Source of the DNA: Malania oleifera
Lineage: Eukaryota; Streptophyta; Magnoliopsida; Santalales; Ximeniaceae
Reading direction: 5' to 3'
Assembly: GCF_029873635.1 (NCBI RefSeq)
Contig: NC_080420.1
Location: forward strand, 122,148,719 to 122,212,718
Length of the DNA stretch: 64,000 nt
The notes under the pieces: generated by a model
The model's input: only the letters and a program-made list of their open reading frames with translations
What the model was told of the DNA's origin: nothing
Database searches by the model: none
In this document: positions 62,401 through 64,000 of the stretch, one piece after another
Position numbering within the stretch: the first letter of the stretch is position 1
Layout: each line of letters opens with the position of its first letter
Made by a program: the position numbers and the translations under genes

Positions 62401-63670
62401 TTTTTGGATTTCAGAAAACATGATCATCTTTTAAAGATGATTGTGTGCAAGTTCAATACCTTTGTAGTTGTGACTATATGGTTGCAGATTGAATTTAAAA
62501 TATTTCAGAAGAATATGGTTCAAAGTCAAAGTTATGAAAGGATTAAAGTTGATATCAATATCTTTTCATCAGAATGTTCAAATCTCTAGCATGATTCATG
62601 ACATATTCAGAGTTTGCCCTAGTAAATTGCTCAAACTCCATTGCTAGATGTCAAATTGAAGGGGGAAAGAGAAACCTTATTGGGCTGGAAGACCTTACTC
62701 CCTTGTGTACTTTGGAGATATGACATTGCATTAATTGCTAGATGTCAAATTGATGGTGGAAAGAGAAACCTTATTTGGCTGGAAGATCCCTGGTGTATTA
62801 TGGATTTATGACATTTCATACAAACCAATATGAACAGGATCCCTAGATGAGGAACTCACCTTGAAATGCAGATTAGTTTCCTGTCTCATTTTAGCTAATT
62901 GTAAATAGAACTTTGTGGAAACACTCCTCTTTTGGGGATGCATTTGATGACTTGTGTAATTGTGTTGCATTTATACATTGTTACTGTGTTCGAGTTCTTG
63001 CATCTCTACCTTTTTTGATTCTTTGATGAACAGAGAAATTTATTGTCCAAGGTTCCTGCACATCACACCTTCTGTTATTGATATGCTTTATTTAAGTGTT
63101 ACATTGATATCTTGCAGGAAAACTTTTTATAGCTGATACAAACAATAGTGTAATCAGATATTTGGACTTGAGCAAGGAGGAAGCTGAACTTCTTACTTTA
63201 GAGCTTAAAGGAGTTCAGCCTCCTGCAACAAAATCGAGATCTTTGAAACGCCTTAGAAAGCGATCATCAGCTGACATACAGACTATTAGGATTAATGGTG
63301 GATCATCCAGCGAGGGCAACTTGTGTCTTGAAATATCTGTGCCTGAAGGTTACCATTTCTCAAAGGTCTTCTCTCTCTCTCTCTCTCTAACCCTTGTTTC
63401 CGACTGCATTATAATTGTTCTAACTGTACTTCATCCCTCTTGCACTCATTAATAAGTAAATCTTTTCTGTGCTGATTCATTTATATATGTCATGACATTT
63501 TTCCTTAAATTCTTGTGCAGGAAGCACGCAGTAAGTTCATTGTAGAAATTGAGCCAGAAAATACAGTATTTATTGATCCCTTGGATGGGAATCTTAGACC
63601 AGATGGATCTGCAGTACTTCATTTTAAAAGATCCTCTCCTTCTGCTTTCATGGGGAGAATAAACTGCAAG
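18816..63670 (+). CDS. SOQ1: SOQ1, SUPPRESSOR OF QUENCHING 1, chloroplastic (3'-partial, 27 exons)
   Basis: A thylakoid membrane protein that in Arabidopsis (1,055 aa) keeps the lipocalin-dependent quenching qH switched off. Twenty-seven segments chain in phase to 1,029 codons. Order (numbering from the ATG at 18816): transit peptide; stromal HAD domain with FDMDG at 80-84, VASSAD, NLKPAPD and IEDALAG; hinge; membrane span about 354-370; luminal thioredoxin-like domain with WTYCCINC (CINC at 459-462); NHL propeller from about 570 to 915; basic KRLRKR hinge and C-terminal beta domain. An in-frame ATG lies 13 codons upstream, but MALRL matches the Arabidopsis start MALKL. The final codons lie beyond the window. 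Introns total about 42 kb and are full of transposons. The reading frame has no breaks, so the gene looks functional. Confidence 0.97.
19613..19824. repeat. Tandem duplication, two 106-bp units (SOQ1 intron 1)
   Basis: Units 19613-19718 and 19719-19824 both start GCCCCGC and end TGTGTGTT, and share CCAACACTCCCTCTCCCCAA and GGGGTTGAGTGACTTTTGAT. They differ at only a handful of positions, so the duplication is fairly recent. Confidence 0.93.
20440..20745. mobile_element. Truncated relative of the MITE at 21544
   Basis: Shares the order GTCATCATAAAACAAAC, AATGCAAAA, TATTCCATGT with the MITE in intron 4, and ends TTTTGCAAACCAAATGTAAG, resembling a terminal inverted repeat. The matching left end is not seen. 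Confidence 0.45.
20847..20947 (+). CDS. SOQ1: SOQ1 exon 2: HAD cap region
   Basis: Encodes [17 protein letters not shown], then [16 protein letters not shown], close to the Arabidopsis cap. Acceptor GTCCAG, donor GTGATT. Confidence 0.95.
21037..21093 (+). CDS. SOQ1: SOQ1 exon 3
   Basis: Encodes [19 protein letters not shown] (19 codons), between TTGCAG and GTATGC, phase 0 at both ends. Confidence 0.95.
21172..21266 (+). CDS. SOQ1: SOQ1 exon 4: HAD motif II
   Basis: Encodes [20 protein letters not shown] and [10 protein letters not shown]. The VASSAD stretch carries the Ser/Thr of HAD motif II. It splits the Met codon before GTAAGT. Confidence 0.95.
21544..21870. mobile_element. MITE with about 21-bp terminal inverted repeats (SOQ1 intron 4)
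   Basis: The left end TTATGTTTGGTTTACAGAAT pairs with the right end, whose reverse complement is TTATGTTAGGTTTGCATAAT. The element is 327 bp and noncoding, with more inner complementarity (GGAATAGAATGATTATAG against CTATGATCATGCTGTTCC). The target duplication is unclear, so the superfamily is left open. Confidence 0.7.
22111..22210 (+). CDS. SOQ1: SOQ1 exon 5: HAD motif III
   Basis: Encodes [20 protein letters not shown], then [13 protein letters not shown]. The Lys in ENLKPAPD is the motif III lysine. Confidence 0.95.
22211..23558. other. SOQ1 intron 5, left part
   Basis: AT-rich intron sequence with a (TA)n run at about 23371-23404. Two diverged copies of an AATCTTTCAAAGTAAGAA stretch lie about 100 bp apart (near 22582 and 22668). 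An A-rich stretch at 22860-22920 may be old retrotransposon DNA but is not identifiable. Confidence 0.45.
23559..23752 (-). mobile_element. Copia LTR flanked by primer-binding site and polypurine tract
   Basis: A 168-bp LTR (23574-23741, TGTTGAATAAC...ACTATTGACA in plus reading). On its left is a tRNA-Met-type primer site (minus strand GGTATCAGAACAAG). On its right is a polypurine tract (minus strand AAGGGTGGGAG). The element therefore reads right to left and has internal sequence on both sides of one LTR. It is a broken fossil with no pol recognisable nearby. Confidence 0.6.
23899..25960 (-). mobile_element. SIRE-like copia LTR, minus strand (SOQ1 intron 5)
   Basis: In minus reading it starts TGTTGACTTTTTGAGTCTG and ends CACCCCCCTCTTGGGATTAC, the same two ends as the plus-strand LTR at 59222. 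It has the typical GTAGGCCAGG-like block upstream of its end and three reiterated copies of a GAGGCGCAGC/GAGGCACAAC-type repeat at 24310-24390. No clean target duplication is seen. It interrupts or adjoins an L1 remnant. Confidence 0.75.
25961..26580 (-). mobile_element. L1-type LINE ORF2 remnant (SOQ1 intron 5)
   Basis: Minus-strand reading gives reverse-transcriptase-distal L1 protein. The first block (about 26323-26553) has [12 protein letters not shown] and a degraded PLGGNP-like end. The second (about 25998-26180) has [20 protein letters not shown] and [12 protein letters not shown]. The two blocks are in different frames, so at least one frameshift has occurred. A 27-bp tandem duplication at 26411-26464 adds nine codons. 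The rest of ORF2 is missing. Not functional. Confidence 0.8.
26411..26464. repeat. 27-bp tandem duplication within the L1 remnant
   Basis: TTACACCTTTCTAAAACTCT plus GTTATCC occurs twice head to tail with no differences, repeating DNRVLERCK in the minus-strand reading. It is in frame and recent. Confidence 0.92.
26581..27143. other. SOQ1 intron 5, unassigned repeat-like sequence
   Basis: A-rich sequence with long purine stretches and TTATTTATAGG, of LTR-like style but without recognisable ends or a second copy in the window. Confidence 0.35.
27144..27188 (+). mobile_element. 5'-truncated Au-type SINE tail
   Basis: GGACCCCGCATATGTGGGAG, then TTTGTGCACTGGGCTGC and a T-run, matches the 3' end of the fuller Au-type SINE on the other strand at 49382-49548. 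Confidence 0.75.
27553..27611 (+). CDS. SOQ1: SOQ1 exon 6: HAD motif IV
   Basis: Encodes [19 protein letters not shown]; the acidic ED pair is HAD motif IV. Acceptor CCCCAG, donor GTAAAT splitting an Arg codon. Confidence 0.95.
27878..28002 (+). CDS. SOQ1: SOQ1 exon 7: end of HAD domain
   Basis: Encodes [20 protein letters not shown], then [19 protein letters not shown], matching the end of the stromal domain in Arabidopsis. Confidence 0.95.
28200..28470 (+). mobile_element. Possible L1 LINE tail (SOQ1 intron 7)
   Basis: A reading with [15 protein letters not shown] resembles the LWxRxxFLASLW end of plant L1 ORF2, followed by long T-runs. Short and decayed; low certainty. Confidence 0.4.
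28845..28977 (+). CDS. SOQ1: SOQ1 exon 8: stromal hinge
   Basis: Encodes a Ser/Thr-rich linker ([36 protein letters not shown]). It is poorly conserved in Arabidopsis, but phases at both ends fit. Donor GTAAGA. Confidence 0.9.
29011..29185. repeat. Diverged tandem duplication, period 95 bp (SOQ1 intron 8)
   Basis: GAAGTATGATG, ATCATAACACCATAAATTA and ATGAAATATGTTTAGTATA at 29011 recur as GAAGTATGATG, CACACCATAAATTA and ATGAAATATGTTCAGTATA at 29106. Confidence 0.85.
29343..29649 (+). mobile_element. TRIM: miniature LTR retrotransposon (SOQ1 intron 8)
   Basis: Two 73-bp terminal repeats (29343-29415 and 29577-29649), both TGTTAAA...AATCTAACA, enclose 161 bp with no coding capacity. The left repeat is followed directly by a tRNA-Met-type primer-binding site (TGGTATCAAAGCC) and the right one is preceded by purine-rich GCGAGAGAG. 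These are the parts of a terminal-repeat retrotransposon in miniature. The repeats are about 80% identical by eye, so it is old. No target duplication is visible. It depended on other elements for movement. Confidence 0.82.
30771..30950. repeat. Diverged tandem duplication, period 100 bp (SOQ1 intron 8)
   Basis: TTATGGAAATGTAGTACTTT with TGTTGTTGGGATTATGG and GCGCTGATTTTC at 30771 recur as TTACGGAAATGTGGTATTTT, TTTGTTGGAGTTATGG and GCACTGATTTTT at 30871. Confidence 0.85.
30951..31205 (+). mobile_element. L1 LINE tail (SOQ1 intron 8)
   Basis: Plus-strand reading [19 protein letters not shown] resembles the F.SLWAS end of L1 ORF2. It is followed by T-rich 3' sequence with AATGAAATCTCTTTATTTTC and a short A-run, a common plant L1 tail. 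Confidence 0.5.
31206..32112. other. SOQ1 intron 8, right part
   Basis: Intron sequence with no recognisable gene or repeat. Confidence 0.5.
32113..32200 (+). CDS. SOQ1: SOQ1 exon 9: transmembrane span
   Basis: Encodes [20 protein letters not shown], then FYFALSNWK. The charged RRD followed by about 17 hydrophobic residues (354-370) is the thylakoid anchor separating the stromal and luminal parts. The acceptor is GGACAG, which restores G-LQGSRRD; the nearer TTGCAG would break the frame. Confidence 0.94.
32352..32430 (+). CDS. SOQ1: SOQ1 exon 10
   Basis: Encodes [20 protein letters not shown], then TVKRTE, the first luminal stretch (Arabidopsis [12 protein letters not shown]). Confidence 0.95.
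32431..33159. other. SOQ1 intron 10
   Basis: AT-rich; no gene or clear repeat seen. Confidence 0.5.
33160..33220 (+). CDS. SOQ1: SOQ1 exon 11
   Basis: Encodes [20 protein letters not shown]; splits an Arg codon before GTGAGT. Confidence 0.95.
33384..33456 (+). CDS. SOQ1: SOQ1 exon 12
   Basis: Encodes [20 protein letters not shown], then QLRR, leading into the thioredoxin-like fold. Confidence 0.95.
33457..34346. other. SOQ1 intron 12
   Basis: Contains a short (TA)n run near 33550; otherwise unremarkable intron. Confidence 0.5.
34347..34457 (+). CDS. SOQ1: SOQ1 exon 13: thioredoxin-like active site
   Basis: Encodes [20 protein letters not shown], then [17 protein letters not shown]. The CINC pair (C459 and C462) corresponds to the redox cysteines needed for SOQ1 function in Arabidopsis (C431/C434, from memory). 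Confidence 0.97.
34458..35757. other. SOQ1 intron 13
   Basis: 1.3 kb of AT-rich intron with short GT runs; nothing recognisable. Confidence 0.5.
35758..35853 (+). CDS. SOQ1: SOQ1 exon 14
   Basis: Encodes [20 protein letters not shown], then [12 protein letters not shown], the middle of the thioredoxin-like domain. Confidence 0.96.
36366..36960 (-). mobile_element. RTE-type LINE, 3' remnant (SOQ1 intron 14)
   Basis: Minus-strand reading contains [20 protein letters not shown], then [11 protein letters not shown] and [10 protein letters not shown], the conserved end of plant RTE LINE ORF. The 3' end in plus reading is GGCCTTAAGTCCCACTAGGT, preceded by the (TTG)n-type tail seen as CAACAACGACGACAACAAAC. 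It is 5'-truncated and split over frames. Antisense to SOQ1. Confidence 0.85.
37005..37640. other. Unassigned repeat-like segment (SOQ1 intron 14)
   Basis: More GC-balanced than its surroundings, with scattered codon-like stretches in minus reading. Style suggests decayed L1 sequence, but I cannot place it firmly. Confidence 0.3.
38290..38470 (+). mobile_element. L1 LINE tail, left part (split by copia)
   Basis: Plus-strand reading [20 protein letters not shown] followed by LWERVVFL resembles the WxERNxRVFExK...LWDxVxFLAS end of L1 ORF2. It resumes at 43536 after the copia element. Left limit approximate. Confidence 0.6.
38471..38719 (-). repeat. 3' LTR of copia element
   Basis: A 249-bp terminal repeat with TG...CA ends and TSD ATTTT to its left. 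Confidence 0.93.
39045..40815 (+). mobile_element. Ty3/gypsy-type LTR inserted in copia element
   Basis: Starts TGTGATAACCCCAAAAATG, like the TGTGACGACCC start of the 4617 LTR. It carries the same later landmarks: TATAAATAGG near 40000, GGTTAAGTAAG, CTCGGTACCGTAGCTTA at about 40573, and a GGGGGTAAACATGAC block. Its right end runs into another LTR at about 40816. Incomplete; family by style. Confidence 0.65.
39359..39379. repeat. (AAT)n microsatellite in the Ty3-type LTR
   Basis: A short AAT run; a longer one lies at about 39755-39810. Confidence 0.85.
40816..42250 (-). mobile_element. Copia-type LTR fragment, minus strand, nested
   Basis: GGTGGGGGGTGAATGGACTC followed by AACGTGGTTCGACACC and GCCTACGTCCACGCC mirrors the end of the SIRE-like LTR at 23899 in the same orientation. 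It also has GTCGAC/ATCGACGAG motifs at about 41520-41550. The far end is not defined. Confidence 0.55.
42366..42780 (-). mobile_element. Copia gag remnant
   Basis: Minus-strand reading resembles the copia gag (UBN2-type) core, including [20 protein letters not shown] and [16 protein letters not shown]. It belongs to the 38471-43535 element and is a broken piece. Confidence 0.85.
43278..43535 (-). repeat. 5' LTR of copia element
   Basis: A 258-bp terminal repeat. It carries a short duplicated GAGACTAATTATG stretch not present in its partner. The primer-binding site abuts its left side. Confidence 0.93.
43536..43760 (+). mobile_element. L1 LINE tail, right part with poly-A
   Basis: Continues the interrupted L1 tail and ends in AATTAAATTTTCTCTTATCC followed by about 18 A, a typical plant L1 3' end. 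Confidence 0.65.
43951..44073 (+). CDS. SOQ1: SOQ1 exon 15: end of thioredoxin-like domain
   Basis: Encodes [20 protein letters not shown], then [19 protein letters not shown]. The cis-Pro motif is WPT. The preceding intron is 8.1 kb, the longest in the gene, yet the junction is exact. Confidence 0.96.
44074..46159. other. SOQ1 intron 15
   Basis: About 2.1 kb. The part at 44830-45120 is more GC-rich (CCAAACCCAACCTGG, GAAGCTCGCTTAGGAGGCC), but I do not recognise it. Duplicated phrases GATAAGCTCCGGTGC and ATAAGCTCCAGTGC lie at about 45870 and 45936. No gene seen. Confidence 0.45.
46160..46357 (+). CDS. SOQ1: SOQ1 exon 16: first NHL blade
   Basis: Encodes [20 protein letters not shown], then [20 protein letters not shown] and [15 protein letters not shown]. 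The [11 protein letters not shown] pattern is the NHL repeat signature. Confidence 0.97.
46362..46462. repeat. CT and CA microsatellites (SOQ1 intron 16)
   Basis: Runs of CT, then ACACAC with interruptions. Spurious open frames here are repeat artefacts. Confidence 0.9.
46940..47360 (-). mobile_element. Copia RT/RNase H remnant (SOQ1 intron 16)
   Basis: Minus-strand words match the copia RNase H area: a GYxDADWAG-type stretch (plus reading CAGGGTGA/GGGTGACCCAGTTCAATC), an STSGYCVF-type stretch (CACAATACCCGATTGTG) and EAEYRA-like sequence. It is heavily decayed, with no ends assigned. Confidence 0.6.
47608..47661. repeat. AATAACC heptamer tandem repeat
   Basis: About eight head-to-tail copies of AATAACC or AATAACA with one shortened unit. 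Not the plant telomere heptamer. Confidence 0.93.
47801..47905 (+). CDS. SOQ1: SOQ1 exon 17: NHL propeller
   Basis: Encodes [20 protein letters not shown], then [15 protein letters not shown], phase 0 at both ends. Confidence 0.97.
48113..48177 (+). CDS. SOQ1: SOQ1 exon 18: NHL propeller
   Basis: Encodes [20 protein letters not shown] followed by L and a split Arg. [11 protein letters not shown] is a second NHL signature. Confidence 0.97.
48885..49215. repeat. Complex partial tandem repeats (SOQ1 intron 18)
   Basis: CCCTCAGGTTTTCAAACACC occurs at about 48926, 49040 and 49156, with a partial extra copy at 48953. The first two sit in a longer repeat with AGGTGTGTTTAGTTTCTGCC; the last two continue into GATTTTCATGACACCTCCAC. 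Overlapping duplications of different length built this block. Confidence 0.85.
49370..49381. repeat. Left target-site duplication of the SINE
   Basis: CTGGCAACATGT, identical to 49549-49560. Confidence 0.9.
49382..49548 (-). mobile_element. Au-type SINE (SOQ1 intron 18)
   Basis: In minus reading this has a tRNA-derived head with box B GGTTCGAGGTG and the conserved body GGAAACAGCC, GCAAGGTAAGGCTGC, GACCCATTGTGGTCC and GGACCCCACATACGCGGGAG. It ends GCTGCCC plus a T-run, the tail of Au SINEs known across angiosperms. Twelve-base target duplications CTGGCAACATGT lie at 49370-49381 and 49549-49560. The insert is about 167 bp, antisense to SOQ1, and looks nearly complete. Confidence 0.88.
49549..49560. 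repeat. Right target-site duplication of the SINE
   Basis: CTGGCAACATGT, identical to 49370-49381. Confidence 0.9.
49600..50580. other. SOQ1 intron 18, middle part
   Basis: A plus-strand open frame at about 50187-50429 contains [20 protein letters not shown] and [14 protein letters not shown], resembling the start of a Ty3 gag-like protein, but it is too short to assign. Otherwise no gene is seen. Confidence 0.35.
50585..50730. mobile_element. MITE-like element, copy 3 (SOQ1 intron 18)
   Basis: CTGTTTGGGAGCTTGGAGTT at the left and CCATGCTGCCAAATGCAGTG at the right form an imperfect inverted pair. The inside is T-rich then A-rich, as in the copies at 4190 and 4423. Confidence 0.5.
50869..50962 (+). 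CDS. SOQ1: SOQ1 exon 19: NHL propeller, GC donor
   Basis: Encodes [20 protein letters not shown], then [11 protein letters not shown]. The exon must end at CAG before GCAAGA, a GC donor with otherwise ideal context; the next exon continues LLNSPWD in frame as in Arabidopsis. Confidence 0.95.
51251..51408 (+). CDS. SOQ1: SOQ1 exon 20: NHL propeller
   Basis: Encodes [31 protein letters not shown] and [12 protein letters not shown]. Acceptor TTTCAG closes the GC-AG intron. Confidence 0.96.
51409..52146. other. SOQ1 intron 20
   Basis: AT-rich with two short TA runs near 51470 and 51507; nothing else seen. Confidence 0.5.
52147..52196 (+). CDS. SOQ1: SOQ1 exon 21: NHL propeller
   Basis: A 50-nt exon encoding [17 protein letters not shown]; the SFAQPSGIS core is conserved. 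Acceptor GAGATAG, donor GTAATA. Confidence 0.94.
52284..52405 (+). CDS. SOQ1: SOQ1 exon 22: NHL propeller
   Basis: Encodes [20 protein letters not shown], then [31 protein letters not shown] is another NHL signature. Confidence 0.97.
52512..52619 (+). CDS. SOQ1: SOQ1 exon 23: NHL propeller
   Basis: Encodes [20 protein letters not shown], then [22 protein letters not shown] and FIADSYNHK are the NHL pattern. Confidence 0.97.
52620..53141. other. SOQ1 intron 23, left part
   Basis: Intron sequence; nothing recognised. Confidence 0.5.
53142..53582 (-). mobile_element. RTE-type LINE 3' remnants (SOQ1 intron 23)
   Basis: GCCTTAAATCCCACTAGGTG at 53156 and CCTACCCCTACCCCTT, ATGCCTAAACCATCTAAG further right match the RTE fragment at 36366 in the same minus orientation. 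A second short 3' end (ACAACAACACCAAACCAAGC then CTTAAGTCCCACTAG) begins at about 53547. Both are 5'-truncated. Antisense to SOQ1. Confidence 0.78.
54104..54196 (+). CDS. SOQ1: SOQ1 exon 24: NHL propeller
   Basis: Encodes [20 protein letters not shown], then [11 protein letters not shown], matching Arabidopsis [12 protein letters not shown]. Confidence 0.97.
54418..54436 (+). repeat. Poly-G run
   Basis: About 19 G in a row followed by more G clusters, preceded by a T-run. Prone to length error in sequencing and capable of quadruplex formation. Confidence 0.8.
54437..55054. other. SOQ1 intron 24, left part
   Basis: No gene or clear repeat recognised. Confidence 0.5.
55055..58160 (-). mobile_element. 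RTE-type LINE 3' remnant, split by an LTR (SOQ1 intron 24)
   Basis: Parts 55055-55450 and 57895-58160 align end to end with the RTE fragment at 36366. The left part has the TTG-type tail (ACCACCACAACAATAACAAC), ATTTACATGATTGCGGGC and TATGTTGTTTCTTAGTTGCC. The right part resumes with CTTATAAAACTTTTCTTTTA and CTTCTCCATTTTACTCAACC. The right part reaches further 5' than the 36366 copy. It is 5'-truncated and its frames are broken. Antisense to SOQ1. Confidence 0.82.
55451..57889. mobile_element. Solo LTR inserted in the RTE LINE (SOQ1 intron 24)
   Basis: A 2,439-bp block begins TGTCGACGCTGG and ends GACTATGGACA, with TG...CA ends. It is flanked by CCTAT (55446-55450) and CCCAT (57890-57894), an aged 5-bp duplication of the LINE target. 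No coding part or primer site is visible. It carries GGTCGACC-like motifs at 55860-55930, 56720-56800 and 57680-57790, and an internal near-duplicate (CTCCAGAGACACTAGAATAA at about 57009 and 57120). Orientation and family are not assigned. Confidence 0.72.
58417..58743 (+). other. Unassigned codon-like stretch (SOQ1 intron 24)
   Basis: An open frame of 108 codons includes [32 protein letters not shown] and [12 protein letters not shown]. It is more GC-balanced than the intron around it and follows a poly-G/GGT run at 58451. I do not recognise the protein. It could be a transposon-derived fragment; nothing suggests a host gene. Confidence 0.3.
59222..61328 (+). mobile_element. SIRE-like copia LTR, probably solo (SOQ1 intron 24)
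   Basis: A 2.1-kb block begins TGTTGACTTTTTGAG and ends CCCAATTCACCCCCCTCTTG plus GGATCACA. It shares its start with LTRs at 9242 and 10193 and both ends with the inverted copy at 23899. Near-matching CCATC (59216) and CCATT (61329) flank it. It contains about ten GGTCGACCGA-like motifs (59636-59945) and GTAAGGGAGAC repeats at 60660-60730. No coding region adjoins it. Confidence 0.8.
61711..61747 (+). CDS. SOQ1: SOQ1 exon 25: NHL propeller, 37-nt exon
   Basis: Encodes [12 protein letters not shown] plus a split Gly. It lies 7.5 kb after exon 24 and restores Arabidopsis LSEPAGL...ENG. Acceptor TTGCAG, donor GTGATG. Confidence 0.93.
61748..63117. other. SOQ1 intron 25
   Basis: 1.4 kb of AT-rich intron. 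A diverged duplication is visible: TTGCTAGATGTCAAATTGA plus GGAAAGAGAAACCTTAT occurs at about 62641 and 62736 (period about 95 bp). Nothing else recognised. Confidence 0.6.
63118..63365 (+). CDS. SOQ1: SOQ1 exon 26: last NHL blade and basic hinge
   Basis: Encodes [20 protein letters not shown], then [25 protein letters not shown] and [13 protein letters not shown]. The [11 protein letters not shown] signature closes the propeller. Confidence 0.97.
63521..63670 (+). CDS. SOQ1: SOQ1 exon 27: C-terminal beta domain, gene continues
   Basis: Encodes [20 protein letters not shown], then [17 protein letters not shown] and MGRINCK before GTATGG. Arabidopsis has about 55 further residues (YYCKEDEVCLY...), which must lie past the right edge. 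Confidence 0.96.
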
Positions 63671-64000
63671 GTATGGCTCTTTATAGAAATAAGCTTTTGG
63701 AGTAAAGAGTTTTGCTTTATGCCTGGACTGCTAGGATCTCTTTAATCTTTACCCATTTCAAGGAGGGCCAAAATCTGCCTGTTCTTTGTTCAATCTTTGT
63801 GCATTCTGATTATTGTAAAGCTAATGCCTCAGGCCCAATATCTGTTTGGTAATTATGCATCCTAGTGACTGCCAAGAGACTTTCTATTGGATGTCGTAGC
63901 ACCAAATGGCTCATCAATCTAGTTTCATGAGAAGTTTAGCTTTATGTATCCTGTGGGCCCTACATTCTAGCGATTTTTGGCCTTAAAATTTTCCATATTC

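Overview
This is nuclear DNA from a flowering plant, most likely a eudicot with a repeat-rich genome and probably woody; the species cannot be read from the sequence. The evidence is two spliced plant genes with GT-AG introns, plant-type nuclear tRNA genes, and a dense load of plant transposons: Ty1/copia and Ty3/gypsy LTR elements, L1 and RTE LINEs, an Au-type SINE, MITEs and a miniature LTR element (TRIM).

Layout. (1) 490-3703, + strand: five exons of an ARID-HMG box DNA-binding protein whose 5' end lies beyond the left edge. (2) 3704-16107: intergenic repeats. A 2.06-kb Ty3-type solo LTR (4617-6677) has a perfect TAAAA target-site duplication. A decayed piece of plastid 23S rDNA (7161-7350 and 15712-15743) is split by a minus-strand copia element, which is itself filled with SIRE-like LTR pieces and a plus-strand copia fragment. 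(3) 16108-16263: a tight nuclear tRNA-Gly(GCC)/tRNA-Phe(GAA) pair with only 12 nt between them and no T-run in the spacer. (4) 17070-18180: another decayed Ty3-type LTR. (5) 18816-63670 and beyond: SOQ1 (SUPPRESSOR OF QUENCHING 1), 27 coding exons in about 45 kb, with only the final coding part lying past the right edge. The exon phases chain without a break for 1,029 codons, giving HAD phosphatase-like domain, one membrane span, thioredoxin-like domain with CINC, NHL beta-propeller and a C-terminal beta domain. One intron is of the GC-AG class.

About 42 of the 45 kb of SOQ1 is intron. The introns carry a copia element with 95%-identical LTRs inserted in an L1 tail, a 2.4-kb solo LTR inserted in an RTE LINE, a SIRE-type LTR in each orientation, an L1 ORF2 piece, four RTE-like segments all antisense to the gene, an Au SINE with 12-bp target duplications, a TRIM and several young or old tandem duplications. 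SOQ1 is a thylakoid protein that prevents a sustained form of light-energy quenching (qH). The ARID-HMG protein is a nuclear architectural factor. I see no functional link between the two beyond being neighbours on one strand. I found no evidence of a wholly new system. The most unusual signals are the split plastid rDNA fossil, the terminator-less tRNA pair, LTRs flanked on both sides by internal sequence, and GTCGAC-palindrome clusters shared by different LTR families.
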